From Halomonas sp. 1513 (lineage in GTDB: Bacteria > Pseudomonadota > Gammaproteobacteria > Pseudomonadales > Halomonadaceae): DNA of 64,000 bases. The DNA lies in contig CP019326.1 in NCBI GenBank assembly GCA_001971685.1, positions 3,038,001 through 3,102,000 on the forward strand. Direction: 5' to 3'. The first letter of the stretch is position 1. Every line of letters starts with the position of its first letter. Below the pieces are notes generated by a model that had not been told where the DNA came from, did not search any database, and saw nothing but the letters and a program-made list of their open reading frames with translations. Below are positions 18,496-30,377 of this stretch, in pieces. Made by a program: the position numbers and the translations under genes.

Positions 18496-18596
18496 CCATC
18501 ACCTCGGCGTGGGCCAGCCGCAGCGCGACCGGCGAAATCGTCCAGTGAGCGACCCGTAGGGTCGCATGTGGCGTCACTCTACCCTTGGCGCGGCGT

Positions 18597-19745
18597 CTAA
18601 CCTACTGAGTTGCCAGTCTTGTCATGCGTCATGTCGGTTGCGCATCGGCGTTCCAACAGCACCCCGCATTCGCAGTGATGGGTCCAGGGAAACTGGTCGA
18701 ACAGTGCGAAGCGCGTGATGCGGTGGCTGTCGCAGAGGCGCTCGAGATTGGCCGCCAACGTATCGGGATTACATGAAATGTAGACGATGCGCGAATAGCC
18801 GCTCAGCTGCGCGCAGCTGGCGTCATCCAGCCCGGCTCGCGGCGGATCCACCAGCACGGTAGAAAAATCGTAGTCGTCCAGCGCCATCTCGGCCACCCGG
18901 CGGCCGCCCTTCTCGCCTTTCAGCGCGGCGGCGAACTCCTCCGCCGACATCCGCCCCACCTGCACGTTGTCGATGCGGTTGGCGGCCAGGTTCTCCCGCG
19001 CGCTGGCCACCGAGGTGCGCGAGATCTCGGTGGCCAGCACGCGGCGGAAGTTCTCGGCCAGGGCCACGGTGAAGTTGCCGTTGCCGCAGTAGAGCTCGAC
19101 CAGGTCGGCGGCCTGGCTGTCGCGGGTCACGTCCCGCGCCCAGCCGAGCATGGCGCGGCAGATCTCGGCATTGGGCTGGGTGAAGCTGTTCTCGACCTGC
19201 TGGTAGGCAAACTCACGCCCCTCGACTTCGAGCCGCTCCCAGACGTGGTCGCGCTCGAGCACCAGCCGCTGCTTGCGCGAACGACCGATGATGGCGACAT
19301 CCAGCGCCTCCTGCAGCGCTCGCGCCTCGGCCTCCCAGGCCTCGTCCAGCGGCTTGTGGTAGATCAGCGTGACCAGCGCCTCGCCGGCCAGGGTGGTCAG
19401 GAACTCGACCTGGAACAGCTTGCGGCGCAGCAGCGGGTTGTCGCGCAACGCCTCGATCAGCTGCGGCATCAGCTGATTGATGTGCCGGCTGGCCACCGGG
19501 TACTGATCGAGGCGGATCACCCGCTTCTGCTTGGGGTCGTCGGGGTCGACCTCGAACATGGCGTAGAACAGGTCGTCGCCCTCGTGCCACAGGCGAAATT
19601 CGCAGCGCATGCGGTAGTGGCTCGGTGGCGAGGCGAACACTTCCAGCGGCGGCGGATCGAAGCGCGCGAACTGGGCGCTGATGCGCTGGCGCTTGGCCTC
19701 GAGCTGCTCGGCGTAGCGCGGTGGGTCGACGACGGGTACGGCCAC
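18597..19745 (-). CDS. trmA: tRNA (uracil-5-)-methyltransferase TrmA
   Basis: A 382-aa enzyme making m5U54 in the T loop of tRNAs. I place the start at a GTG with a near-perfect AAGGAGG 5 nt upstream; it gives an N-terminus (PRYAEQLEAKRQRI) aligned with E. coli TrmA. Motifs are SHYRMRCEFRLWHEGDDL, ENSFTQPNAEICRAML, the SAM site VELYCGNGNFTVALAENF, DPPRAGLD, the catalytic Cys in YISCNPDTLAANL, and FDQFPWTHHCECGVLLER. It starts 40 bp after the murI stop on the same strand and may belong to the lysR-murI-trmA unit. Confidence 0.95.
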   Translation of the reverse strand: MAVPVVDPPRYAEQLEAKRQRISAQFARFDPPPLEVFASPPSHYRMRCEFRLWHEGDDLFYAMFEVDPDDPKQKRVIRLDQYPVASRHINQLMPQLIEALRDNPLLRRKLFQVEFLTTLAGEALVTLIYHKPLDEAWEAEARALQEALDVAIIGRSRKQRLVLERDHVWERLEVEGREFAYQQVENSFTQPNAEICRAMLGWARDVTRDSQAADLVELYCGNGNFTVALAENFRRVLATEISRTSVASARENLAANRIDNVQVGRMSAEEFAAALKGEKGGRRVAEMALDDYDFSTVLVDPPRAGLDDASCAQLSGYSRIVYISCNPDTLAANLERLCDSHRITRFALFDQFPWTHHCECGVLLERRCATDMTHDKTGNSVG

Positions 19746-19785
19746 GGGGCCTCCTTGACGATGAGAATACGGGGTAAGCGACGCC

Positions 19786-20601
19786 TCAGGGCGTCGACGA
19801 AGGGAAGGACGTGTCTGTGGAGACCCCGTCCAGCGCCAGGCCGCGCACCTGGGCAAAGCCAAAGCGCGCCAGGGCCGGTGCCAGCAACGGCGCCTCGCGG
19901 GTCAGCCAGGCGGTCTGCGGGCCGGGCAGCGAGGGCAGCGGCGACACCACCTGAGCGACCCGCCGGGCGATGGCGTCACCGGAGTCGACCCAGGTCACCG
20001 GCCGCGGCGCCGCGGCGGCCAGCGCCTCACGCAGCAGCGGAAAATGCGTACAGCCCAACACCACGGTGTCGAGCTCGGGGTCCTGCCAAAGCGGCGCCAG
20101 GCACGCCTCGATCACCTGCGGATCGAGCGCGCCACCGGCCAGCCAGTGCTCGGCCTCGGCGACCAGCGGATCGGCGGCCAGGCGCTGTACGTGGCAGTGG
20201 CCGGCGAAGGTCTCGATCAAGCGCCGCGTATAGGGCCGGTTGACCGTGGCCGAGGTGGCCAACAGCGCCAGGTGGCCGCTTTGCGACAGCGCCGCGGCGG
20301 GCTTGATCGCCGGCACGGTGCCCACCACCGGCATCGTCAGTCGACTACGCAGCGCCTCGAGGGCCAGGGTACTGGCGGTATTGCAGGCCACCACCAGGGC
20401 ACTGGCGCCGCTGGCCGCCGCCGCGGCCTCGCACACTGCCACGCAGCGCTCCACCAGCCAGGCATCCTGCTTGGTCCCGTAGGGCAGCATGGCGTTGTCG
20501 CAGACGTACGCCAGCGAGGCCTGAGGCAGGCGCTGGCGCATCGCCGCGACCACCGACAGCCCGCCGACACCGGAATCGAATACCAGCAGCGGTCCGCTCA
20601 T
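19786..20601 (-). CDS. murI: glutamate racemase MurI
   Basis: A 271-aa cofactor-independent racemase supplying D-glutamate for peptidoglycan in the cytosol. The catalytic cysteines are Cys73 (VVACNTAST) and Cys184 (VLGCTHFPLL). The N-terminal FDSGVGGLSVV and YVCDNAMLPYG complete the family pattern. The UDP-MurNAc-Ala activation extension of E. coli MurI is absent, so regulation may differ (inference). The ATG overlaps the stop of the upstream LysR gene by 4 bp, an unusual coupling of an essential wall gene to a transcription regulator. Confidence 0.95.
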   Translation of the reverse strand: MSGPLLVFDSGVGGLSVVAAMRQRLPQASLAYVCDNAMLPYGTKQDAWLVERCVAVCEAAAAASGASALVVACNTASTLALEALRSRLTMPVVGTVPAIKPAAALSQSGHLALLATSATVNRPYTRRLIETFAGHCHVQRLAADPLVAEAEHWLAGGALDPQVIEACLAPLWQDPELDTVVLGCTHFPLLREALAAAAPRPVTWVDSGDAIARRVAQVVSPLPSLPGPQTAWLTREAPLLAPALARFGFAQVRGLALDGVSTDTSFPSSTP

Positions 20602-21491
20602 GGCTGCCGCCCCTGAAAATGCGCCAGCAGTGTGTCGATCAGCACCCGTAGCCGCGCCGGCATCAGCTCGCGCTCGGCGTACAGCAAGTACACCTCGAGG
20701 GGCGGGGGAGCGAAGGCCTCGAGCACCCGTACCAGGCGCCCACGGCGTACTTCGGGCTCGCCCAGGAAGGCCGGTTTCATCGCCAGCCCCATGCCGCGCG
20801 CCGCGGCCTCGACCAGGGCGCGGCCGTTGTTGCAGGTCAATACCGGCCGATAGCGCACCCGCTCCGACTGGCCGTCAACCTGGAAGACCCAGCCCGGGCC
20901 ACCGCGCTGCAGGCTGTAGTGCAGGCAGCGATGGTGGCTGAGCTCGCGGGGATGCTGCGGCACGCCGTAGCGCTCGAAGTAGCTCGGCGCGCCGTACAGG
21001 TGAACCGGCATCGCCATCAGCGGGCGGGCGATCAGGCTGGAGTCCTCCAGGGCGCCGATGCGTACCACCAGGTCGAAGTCCTCGGCCAGCGGGTCGACGC
21101 GGCGATCCTCGAGCACCACCTCCAGCTCCACCCCGGGGTGGGCCTGCTCGAAGGCCTGCAGCGCCGGCATCAGCTCGCGCACGCCAAAATCCAGCGGCGC
21201 CGACAGCCGCAGGCGACCGCGCACCTCGCCGCGCTGCTCGCCCAGCTCCGCCTCCAGCTCGCCGAGCTCATCGAGCAGCCGCGCGGCGCCCTGCAGATAG
21301 CGCTCGCCCTCGACGGTCAGTTGCAGGCGTCGGGTGGTGCGCATCAGCAGGCGCACCCCGAGCAGCGCCTCCAGGCGCGAGATCTGCTTGCTGACCATAG
21401 CGTTGGACAGCCCGAGCTTGCGCGCGCCGCCGGCGAAGCTGCCCGCCTCGACGACGGCACGAAAGATCTGCATTGCCTGTAGCCGGTCCAT
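20598..21491 (-). CDS. LysR-family transcriptional regulator
   Basis: A 297-aa regulator. The N-terminal winged helix-turn-helix is MDRLQAMQIFRAVVEAGSF with ARKLGLSNAMVSKQISRLE (about residues 20-40). The remainder is the periplasmic-binding-like effector domain, with LRLSAPLDFG and PRELSHHRCLHY. The ending is typical of the CrgA/DsdC-like subgroup; the effector and targets are unknown. MDRLQAM is preferred as start because it matches the family; an ATG 11 codons upstream has AGGG 5 nt before it and cannot be excluded. It overlaps murI by 4 bp and is divergent from umuD. Confidence 0.85.
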   Translation of the reverse strand: MDRLQAMQIFRAVVEAGSFAGGARKLGLSNAMVSKQISRLEALLGVRLLMRTTRRLQLTVEGERYLQGAARLLDELGELEAELGEQRGEVRGRLRLSAPLDFGVRELMPALQAFEQAHPGVELEVVLEDRRVDPLAEDFDLVVRIGALEDSSLIARPLMAMPVHLYGAPSYFERYGVPQHPRELSHHRCLHYSLQRGGPGWVFQVDGQSERVRYRPVLTCNNGRALVEAAARGMGLAMKPAFLGEPEVRRGRLVRVLEAFAPPPLEVYLLYAERELMPARLRVLIDTLLAHFQGRQP

Positions 21492-21582
21492 AGCGCCCCG
21501 CGCGGTGTGATCGATGCCGGGCATTCTACCCTGCCGTCGGCCGCGACTCGACCGTCACGACCCCCCTTGCCTCAACCTCGAA

Positions 21583-21602
21583 TACTGGTTATTTTTACAG
21601 TA
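21583..21602 (+). promoter_or_regulatory. LexA box (SOS operator) of umuDC
   Basis: TACTGGTTATTTTTACAGTA fits CTG-N10-CAG with matching flanking TA/TA and lies 24 bp before the umuD ATG. The match to the enterobacterial LexA consensus is strong, so umuDC should be SOS-induced. Confidence 0.88.
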
Positions 21603-21626
21603 ATAAATGATTCAGCCGGAGCCCGC

Positions 21627-22070
21627 ATGCATCTAACCCCGATAGCCCAGCACGCCGCACGCAAGCCGCACCCCGGCCTGCAACGCCGCGGTGCCAGCGG
21701 CTTTCCCTCGCCAGCCGACGACTATCTGGAGGCGCCGCTGGACCTGCACCGCCTGCTGGTACCGCGTCCCGCCTCGACCTTCTTCATGCGCGTCGAGGGC
21801 GATGCCCAGGCCACGGCCGGCTTTCAGCACGGCGATCTGCTGGTGGTCGACCGCGCCCTGACGCCGCAGCGCGGCGACTGGGTGGTGGCGGCCATCGACG
21901 GCGAGCTCTGCCTGCGCCGGCTCGACGGCCAGCGGCGGCGTCGCTGGCTGTGCCCGCCCACGTCACACCAGGCGCGCCTGCCCCTCGACGGTGAAAGCGA
22001 CTGCCGCCTGTGGGGCGTGGTGCACTATGTGGTGCACGGCTGCCGCCAGGCACCGCCAATGACTACCTGA
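21627..22070 (+). CDS. umuD: UmuD-like subunit with substituted autoprotease residues
   Basis: A 147-aa protein that aligns without gaps to E. coli UmuD from the cleavage region to the C-terminus (GFPSPADDYLE, FFMRVEGD, GDLLVVDRAL, VVAAIDGEL, GVVHYVV). UmuD normally cleaves itself at Cys24-Gly25 with a Ser60-Lys97 dyad to give UmuD', the active partner of UmuC in polymerase V. Here residue 60 is Ala (GDAQATAG), residue 97 is Arg (CLRRL) and the scissile pair is Ser24-Gly25. The fold is conserved but the protease should be dead. The start has CCGGAG upstream and the 24-residue arm is kept. An SOS box precedes it; umuC follows after 14 bp. Confidence 0.88.
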   Translation: MHLTPIAQHAARKPHPGLQRRGASGFPSPADDYLEAPLDLHRLLVPRPASTFFMRVEGDAQATAGFQHGDLLVVDRALTPQRGDWVVAAIDGELCLRRLDGQRRRRWLCPPTSHQARLPLDGESDCRLWGVVHYVVHGCRQAPPMTT

Positions 22071-22084
22071 GCCGGGAGCCCGTC

Positions 22085-23347
22085 GTGTTCGCGCTGGTCG
22101 ATGCCAACAATTTCTACGTCAGCTGTGAACGGCTGTTCGCCCCCCATCTGGAGGGCCAGCCGGTGGGCGTGCTGTCGAACAACGACGGCTGCGTGATCGC
22201 CCGCTCCAACGAGTTCAAGGCGCTGGGCATCCCGATGGGCATTCCGACCCACAAGATCGCCCCCGCGCTGCGCCGCCGCATCACCCTGTGCTCGTCCAAC
22301 TACACCCTCTACGGCGACCTCTCGGCGCGTAGCCAGCAGGTGCTGGCCGCGCGAGTGCCGGCGCTGGAGCCCTACTCCATCGACGAGAGTTTCCTCGATC
22401 TGCGCGGCCTGCCCGACGATCTCACCGCGCTTGGCGCCGAGCTGTGCCAGGCGGTAGCGCGGGAGGTGGGGCTGCCGGTGTCGGTGGGTATCGCCCCGAC
22501 CCGCACCCTGGCCAAGCTCGCCAACCATCGCGCCAAGCGTCAGCCGGGCCGGCCCCAGGTGTGTGTCTGGTCCCACGCTGACGACCGTGACCTGCGTGGG
22601 ACGCTTGCCGAGCTGCCGCTGAGCGCGGTGTGGGGCATCGGTGAGCGCCTGCAGTGCCGGCTGCTCGACCACGGCATCGATACCGCCGCGGCGCTGCGCT
22701 CGGCCCCCGGCGCCTGGCTGCAGCAGCGCTTCGGGGTGGTGGTGGCGCGCACCGCCCTGGAGCTCGCCGGCCATCCCTGCCTGGCGGGCACCGACCTGGC
22801 CACGCCGCGGCGCAGCATCTTGTGCTCACGTTCGTTTCGCCAGGCGCTGCGGCGGCGCGAGTCGCTGGCGGCTGCACTGCGCTACCACTGCCAGCGAGCC
22901 GGCGAGAAGCTGCGCCGCGACGACCTCCAGGCCGCCGCCATCGGCGTCTTCCTGCGCACCAATCCGTTCCAGGACGTCGTCCAGCGGCGCGCCAGCCTGT
23001 GGGCGCCAATGCCGGTTCCCAGCGCCGACACGCTGCGCCTCAATCAACTGGCGCAGCAGTTGCTCGATCAGCTCTGGGAGGCGGGATTGGCCTATCATAA
23101 AGTGGGCGTGATGCTGGCCGAACTGAGCCCGCGCCAGCATCACCAGGCCTCACTGCTGGATCCCGCCGAATCGCCCAGCAAGGCGCAGCTGATGGGCGCC
23201 TGGGACAACATCCGCGCCCGCTTCGGCCGCGAGGCGCTAACGCTCGGCGTGCAGGCCCCCGACGCCGACTGGCAGATGCACAGCCGCCGGCGCTCATCGC
23301 GCTATACCACGCGCTGGGATGAGCTGCCGGCGGTGCGGGCGCATTAG
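22085..23347 (+). CDS. umuC: DNA polymerase V catalytic subunit UmuC (Y family)
   Basis: A 420-aa translesion polymerase with a GTG start after GGGAG; E. coli UmuC is 422 aa. The catalytic acidic residues look intact: Asp6 in LVDANNFYVSCERLF and the Asp-Glu of YSIDESFLDL. The helix-hairpin-helix region (LSAVWGIGERLQCRL) and the little-finger motif SILCSRSF are present, and QASLLD occupies the place of the beta-clamp motif QLNLFD. The C-terminal SSRYTTRWDELP agrees with UmuC. With UmuD' and RecA-ATP it performs mutagenic lesion bypass on the nucleoid. What activates it here is unclear because the adjacent UmuD cannot cleave itself. Confidence 0.94.
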   Translation: MFALVDANNFYVSCERLFAPHLEGQPVGVLSNNDGCVIARSNEFKALGIPMGIPTHKIAPALRRRITLCSSNYTLYGDLSARSQQVLAARVPALEPYSIDESFLDLRGLPDDLTALGAELCQAVAREVGLPVSVGIAPTRTLAKLANHRAKRQPGRPQVCVWSHADDRDLRGTLAELPLSAVWGIGERLQCRLLDHGIDTAAALRSAPGAWLQQRFGVVVARTALELAGHPCLAGTDLATPRRSILCSRSFRQALRRRESLAAALRYHCQRAGEKLRRDDLQAAAIGVFLRTNPFQDVVQRRASLWAPMPVPSADTLRLNQLAQQLLDQLWEAGLAYHKVGVMLAELSPRQHHQASLLDPAESPSKAQLMGAWDNIRARFGREALTLGVQAPDADWQMHSRRRSSRYTTRWDELPAVRAH

Positions 23348-23369
23348 CCGGGCCTGGGCGGCGCTCCCG

Positions 23370-23921
23370 TTACAGGGCCGGCTCCGGCGTGGCCCTGAGT
23401 TCGGCGTAGAGTTCGGGGTAGGCCGCTTGCAGGTACTCGAGACGCGCCTTGGCGCCCTCGGGCAGCAGGGTGGCGAGATGACGCAGGTCGGCGTCGTCGA
23501 AGTGCTCGGCGATCAACGGGAAGAGCGCCTCGCGCTCGTCGCGTAGGTAGGCGCGGTGGGCCTCGAGGTAGGCACGCAGGTCCTCGGCGAAACGATCCAT
23601 GGGCAGCACCGCATCCATCAGAATCATGTCGAGATCCTGGGACAGCCGCTGCAGCCGCTCACGCAGCGCACGGTAGTCGGCACTCAGGCGATTGCTGAGT
23701 TCGCTGACCTCGGGCACCTTGGTCGCAAGCTGCTCGCTGCACAGCCGCTCCAGCGGCACGGTGAAGTCCTCCATGTAGTCGAGCACATAGTCGACGACTT
23801 CGCGGATCAGCTGGAAGTCGGGGCGCTCACCGGCGGCGAGCGTCTTCTGTTTGAGCTGCAGCACGTGCAACAGGCGCGCCATATTGGCATGATCCTGGCG
23901 CAATTGAGTCAGCATGGGCAT
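23370..23921 (-). CDS. degenerate hemerythrin-like protein
   Basis: A 183-aa all-helical protein with AGGAGG 7 nt before MPMLTQLRQDHANMARLLHVL. The first helix and overall layout match bacterial hemerythrin (HHE) proteins of the regulator-of-cell-morphogenesis/NO type. The iron-binding HHPxE motif reads TVPLE (residues 54-58), the second-helix His is Tyr83, and the last HMxxEE region reads YLRDERE (125-131). Only His11 and some acids remain, so a di-iron site seems lost. No signal peptide. It is divergent from rarA. Function is unknown; it may be a helical scaffold or dominant partner of a true hemerythrin. Confidence 0.7.
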   Translation of the reverse strand: MPMLTQLRQDHANMARLLHVLQLKQKTLAAGERPDFQLIREVVDYVLDYMEDFTVPLERLCSEQLATKVPEVSELSNRLSADYRALRERLQRLSQDLDMILMDAVLPMDRFAEDLRAYLEAHRAYLRDEREALFPLIAEHFDDADLRHLATLLPEGAKARLEYLQAAYPELYAELRATPEPAL

Positions 23922-23932
23922 GGAGGGTCCTC

Positions 23933-23962
23933 CTCTGCTGTCGAGTGCTCTGCTGTCGAGGG
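23933..23962. repeat. 15-bp tandem duplication
   Basis: CTCTGCTGTCGAGTG is followed directly by CTCTGCTGTCGAGGG, just upstream of the hemerythrin-like gene in the divergent 192-bp region with rarA. Confidence 0.7.
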
Positions 23963-24113
23963 CGAACGTCGGCACGACATTGGATCGTGCCGAGGTGTCC
24001 CAGGTTCCAACGGACAGCACGACGCCACGGCTACGATGAGTGTTTAACCCTAGTGGCTCTGGCGCCATCCTGCCTGTCGCCAAACGTCGCATACGAAGCA
24101 TACTGAGGAAGCC

Positions 24114-25445
24114 ATGGACCTGTTCAGCCAGACACATGCCAACGCCGGAGCTCCGCTGGCCTATCGCATGCGCCCGCGACACCTGGCCGAATATATCGGC
24201 CAGCAGGCGCTGGTCGGCCCGGACAAGCCGCTGCGGCGCATGGCGGAAAGCGCCAGCGTGCGCTCGATGATCCTGTGGGGCCCACCCGGCGTGGGCAAGA
24301 CCACCCTGGCCGAAATTCTCGCCAACGAATCCGGCGCCCGGCTCGAGCAGCTCTCGGCGGTGATGGCCGGGGTCAAGGATATCCGCGCTGCCGTGGAGCG
24401 CGCGCAACTGTCGCAGGGGCACAACACGCTGCTGTTCCTCGACGAGATCCACCGCCTCAACAAGAGCCAGCAGGACGCCCTGCTACCCCACGTCGAATCC
24501 GGGCTGCTGACGCTGATCGGCGCCACCACCGAGAACCCCTCCTTCGAGGTCAACTCGGCGCTGCTGTCGCGGGCGCGGGTCTATGTGCTCAAGACACTCA
24601 CCGAGGACGAGCTGCTCGCGGTGCTGCGCCAGGCCCTCGCGGATAGCCAGCGCGGGCTTGGCCAGCGGCGCATCCAGGTCGACGACGACGTGCTGGCCAT
24701 GCTGGCCCGCGCCGCCGGCGGCGACGCGCGACGCGCCCTCGGCCTGCTCGAGACCGCCTGCGATTTCTGCGTGCCAGACGGCGACGGCGAACGCCTGCCG
24801 ACAGAGGCGCTGGCCGACGTGCTGGGCCATCAGGCCAGCGCCTTCGACAAGCAGGGCGACCACTACTACGACCTGCTCTCGGCGATCCACAAGTCGCTGC
24901 GCTCGTCGCGGGTCGATGCCGCGCTGATGTACATGGCGCAGTTCATGCAGGGCGGCGGCGACCCACTCGACGTGGTCAGACGCCTGGCGGCGATCGCCTC
25001 GGAGGACGTCGGCAATGCCGACCCCCGCGCCCTGCCGTTGGTGATGGCGGCCTGGGACGCCTATCTGCGCCTCGGCGACTACGAGGGCCAGCGCGCCATC
25101 GCCCACGCCGCCATCCACCTGGCGGTGGCGCCCAAGAGCAATGCCATCGACCAGGCCTGGAAGCAGGCCAAGGCGCTTGCCGCCCAGCACCCCACCCTCG
25201 AGGTACCCAGCTACCTGCGCAACGCGCCGACCCAGCTGATGAAGGAGCTCGGCCACGGCGACGGCTACCGCTACGCCCACCACGAGCCCCACGGCTACCC
25301 TGCCGGCCGCCGCCACGACTGCTGGCCCGAGGGCCTGCCACCGGCGAGTCTCTACCAGCCCAGCGAGTTCGGCCAGGAGGCGCGCTTCAAGCAGATCATG
25401 GCGTGGCGCGCCGAGCTCGACGCCGAGGCCGACGGCGACGAGTAG
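24114..25445 (+). CDS. rarA: replication-associated recombination protein RarA (MgsA)
   Basis: A 443-aa AAA+ ATPase. Walker A is [12 protein letters not shown], Walker [20 protein letters not shown], sensor 1 [19 protein letters not shown], followed by the tetramerisation domain with [17 protein letters not shown] and the C-terminal APKSNA and [11 protein letters not shown]. It resembles clamp-loader subunits and acts at stalled replication forks. In many gammaproteobacteria rarA sits by lolA and ftsK; here the same trio occurs but lolA and ftsK are convergent to it, separated by a terminator. The start agrees with E. coli RarA and has GAGGAAGCC upstream. Confidence 0.95.
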   Translation: MDLFSQTHANAGAPLAYRMRPRHLAEYIGQQALVGPDKPLRRMAESASVRSMILWGPPGVGKTTLAEILANESGARLEQLSAVMAGVKDIRAAVERAQLSQGHNTLLFLDEIHRLNKSQQDALLPHVESGLLTLIGATTENPSFEVNSALLSRARVYVLKTLTEDELLAVLRQALADSQRGLGQRRIQVDDDVLAMLARAAGGDARRALGLLETACDFCVPDGDGERLPTEALADVLGHQASAFDKQGDHYYDLLSAIHKSLRSSRVDAALMYMAQFMQGGGDPLDVVRRLAAIASEDVGNADPRALPLVMAAWDAYLRLGDYEGQRAIAHAAIHLAVAPKSNAIDQAWKQAKALAAQHPTLEVPSYLRNAPTQLMKELGHGDGYRYAHHEPHGYPAGRRHDCWPEGLPPASLYQPSEFGQEARFKQIMAWRAELDAEADGDE

Positions 25446-25487
25446 CGCCGAGCGCCGCAGAATGTTGCCTGACAGCGGATAAGAACC

Positions 25488-25526
25488 AGCAAGCCCCCGC
25501 CGAATTCGCTCCGGCGGGGGCTTGCT
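25488..25526. terminator. bidirectional terminator between rarA and lolA
   Basis: Two perfect 15-bp arms (AGCAAGCCCCCGCCG and its complement) with a 9-nt loop lie between convergent genes. Confidence 0.85.
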
Positions 25527-25563
25527 GACTTGCTGGGCGCTAGGCGCTTACTGCTCGGCGCTA

Positions 25564-26193
25564 TCAGTGATCGTCGCGGATCACATCGGCGTTGTCGGGG
25601 ATCTCGAACACGAAGTGGGCCTCGTCGATATCGCCGTTGACCTGGATATTGCTGAACTCGATGGCGGTACGCTGGCCGGTGCTGTCGTTCATCTGCAGGG
25701 CACCGAACTGCTCGCCGTAGAAGGTCATCTTGAGCTCTTCGAACAGCGTATCGGCGCCGCGCGGCACCAGCGTGAAGGTCTCGGTATCGCCCTGCTGCTG
25801 GTGGCTCACCTGGTAGCTGTCGGTGAGCTCGGTGGCGCTGCCGGAGAGCAGCAGTGCCGGGGTGTGCGTGACGCGGGTGTCCAGCGCCTGCACCGTGACC
25901 TGCTCGAGGTCCGGGTCATGCAGGAAGACCTCGTCGCCGTCCGACACCACTTCCTGGCGATAGGGCGCGTCGACTTCCCAGCGGAACTTGCCGGGCCGCG
26001 ATAGCCACATCTGGCCCCGCGCCTCCTGGAGGCGCTGCCCGCTGCCGTCGAGGATCTGCTGCTCGAAGTCGGCAGAATAGGTCTCCAGCGAATCGAGCAG
26101 CTGGGTAAGGCGCTCGGCGCCGTCATCGGCCAGCGCGGTGAGGGGCATGGCAGCAGTCAGCGACAGGGCCAGCAGCGATGTCTTCAGTTTCAT
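25564..26193 (-). CDS. lolA: outer-membrane lipoprotein carrier protein LolA
   Basis: A 209-aa periplasmic chaperone with a signal peptide MKLKTSLLALSLTAAMPLTALA cut before DDG. It carries lipoproteins released by LolCDE to LolB. Typical segments are TYSADFEQQILDGSG, GQMWLSRPGKFRWEVDAPY and FLHDPDLEQVTVQ. The ATG has GGGAG upstream; a start 34 codons earlier would bury the signal peptide. It lies 121 bp after the ftsK stop on the same strand and so may be partly cotranscribed. Confidence 0.94.
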   Translation of the reverse strand: MKLKTSLLALSLTAAMPLTALADDGAERLTQLLDSLETYSADFEQQILDGSGQRLQEARGQMWLSRPGKFRWEVDAPYRQEVVSDGDEVFLHDPDLEQVTVQALDTRVTHTPALLLSGSATELTDSYQVSHQQQGDTETFTLVPRGADTLFEELKMTFYGEQFGALQMNDSTGQRTAIEFSNIQVNGDIDEAHFVFEIPDNADVIRDDH

Positions 26194-26314
26194 TTTCACT
26201 CCCTTACGCCGCACCTTCAGTGCACGACGATGTTGTGTTCCCGACTCATGGACAGCGCCCCTGAGTGGACGTTGCAGCGCAACCAGCGCTTCCACGATTG
26301 CTGCATGCTTGTCA

Positions 26315-29491
<3,177 letters not shown>

Positions 29492-29672
29492 GCGGCCTTC
29501 CCCCTTGTACGCCTGTGACGGCGTCATCCATGGTCACGCAATGGCGCCATCATACCGAGCCAACAGGCCGCATCACAGTAGTGAATCGGCGACATAACCA
29601 CAGCGGGGATGACCCCCGCCCCGGCCATGGTCAATAATGGTGACCCGTATCCAACACAGACCCCGTTCATCG

Positions 29673-30377
29673 ATGCTGCCCTGGCTGCCCCCGACGCCGA
29701 TCCGCTTTCCGCCGACCAACACCGCGCTCGACGATCCCGACGGCCTGCTGGCCGCCGGCGGCGCGCTGACGCCGGCGTGGCTGCTAGCTGCCTACCGACG
29801 CGGCATCTTTCCCTGGTACAGCGACGACCAGCCGATCCTGTGGTGGAGCCCCGATCCGCGCATGGTGCTCTTTCCGGCCGACCTCAAGGTGCGACGCAGT
29901 CTCGCCAAGCGGCTGCGCAACGGCGGCTTCTCGACCAGCATCGACCGCGCCTTTGCCTCGGTCATCGCGGCTTGCGCAGAGTGCCGCGCGGCGCATGAAG
30001 GCACCTGGATCACCAGCGAGATGCGTGACGCCTACCTGGCGCTGCACCGCCTCGGTCATGCCCACTCGGTGGAGGTGTGGCGTGATGACGCACTGGTGGG
30101 TGGCCTCTACGGCGTCGCCATCGGCCGGATGTTCTTCGGCGAATCGATGTTCTCGCGGGAGCGCGACGCCTCGAAGGTGGCGCTGGTCACGCTGGCCAGA
30201 CACCTCGAGGCCCACGGCGGCGGCCTGATCGACTGCCAGATGCATACCGCTCACCTGGCCAGCCTAGGCGCCAGGGACATCGCCCGGGACGCGTTCCTCG
30301 ACTATCTTGAGCAGTATGCACAGGCCGCCGCCGGAGCGGCCTTTCACCCGCCAGGAGAGGGCGACAGTGAGCAGTAA
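29673..30377 (+). CDS. aat: leucyl/phenylalanyl-tRNA--protein transferase
   Basis: A 234-aa enzyme adding Leu or Phe from aminoacyl-tRNA to N-terminal Arg or Lys, creating ClpS-recognised N-degrons. Motifs: [25 protein letters not shown] in two parts, [33 protein letters not shown] and [16 protein letters not shown] chose MLPWLPPTP for its agreement with the Pseudomonas N-terminus; an ATG 12 codons upstream is possible, and neither has a clear ribosome binding site. It overlaps bpt by 11 bp and begins the aat-bpt-infA run. Confidence 0.93.
   Translation: MLPWLPPTPIRFPPTNTALDDPDGLLAAGGALTPAWLLAAYRRGIFPWYSDDQPILWWSPDPRMVLFPADLKVRRSLAKRLRNGGFSTSIDRAFASVIAACAECRAAHEGTWITSEMRDAYLALHRLGHAHSVEVWRDDALVGGLYGVAIGRMFFGESMFSRERDASKVALVTLARHLEAHGGGLIDCQMHTAHLASLGARDIARDAFLDYLEQYAQAAAGAAFHPPGEGDSEQ

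Noticed and set aside
18549..18565. GCGACCC-GTA-GGGTCGC hairpin between trmA and gdhB as a terminator
   Set aside because: A perfect 7-bp stem but with no T tract on the minus strand; not strong enough to call.
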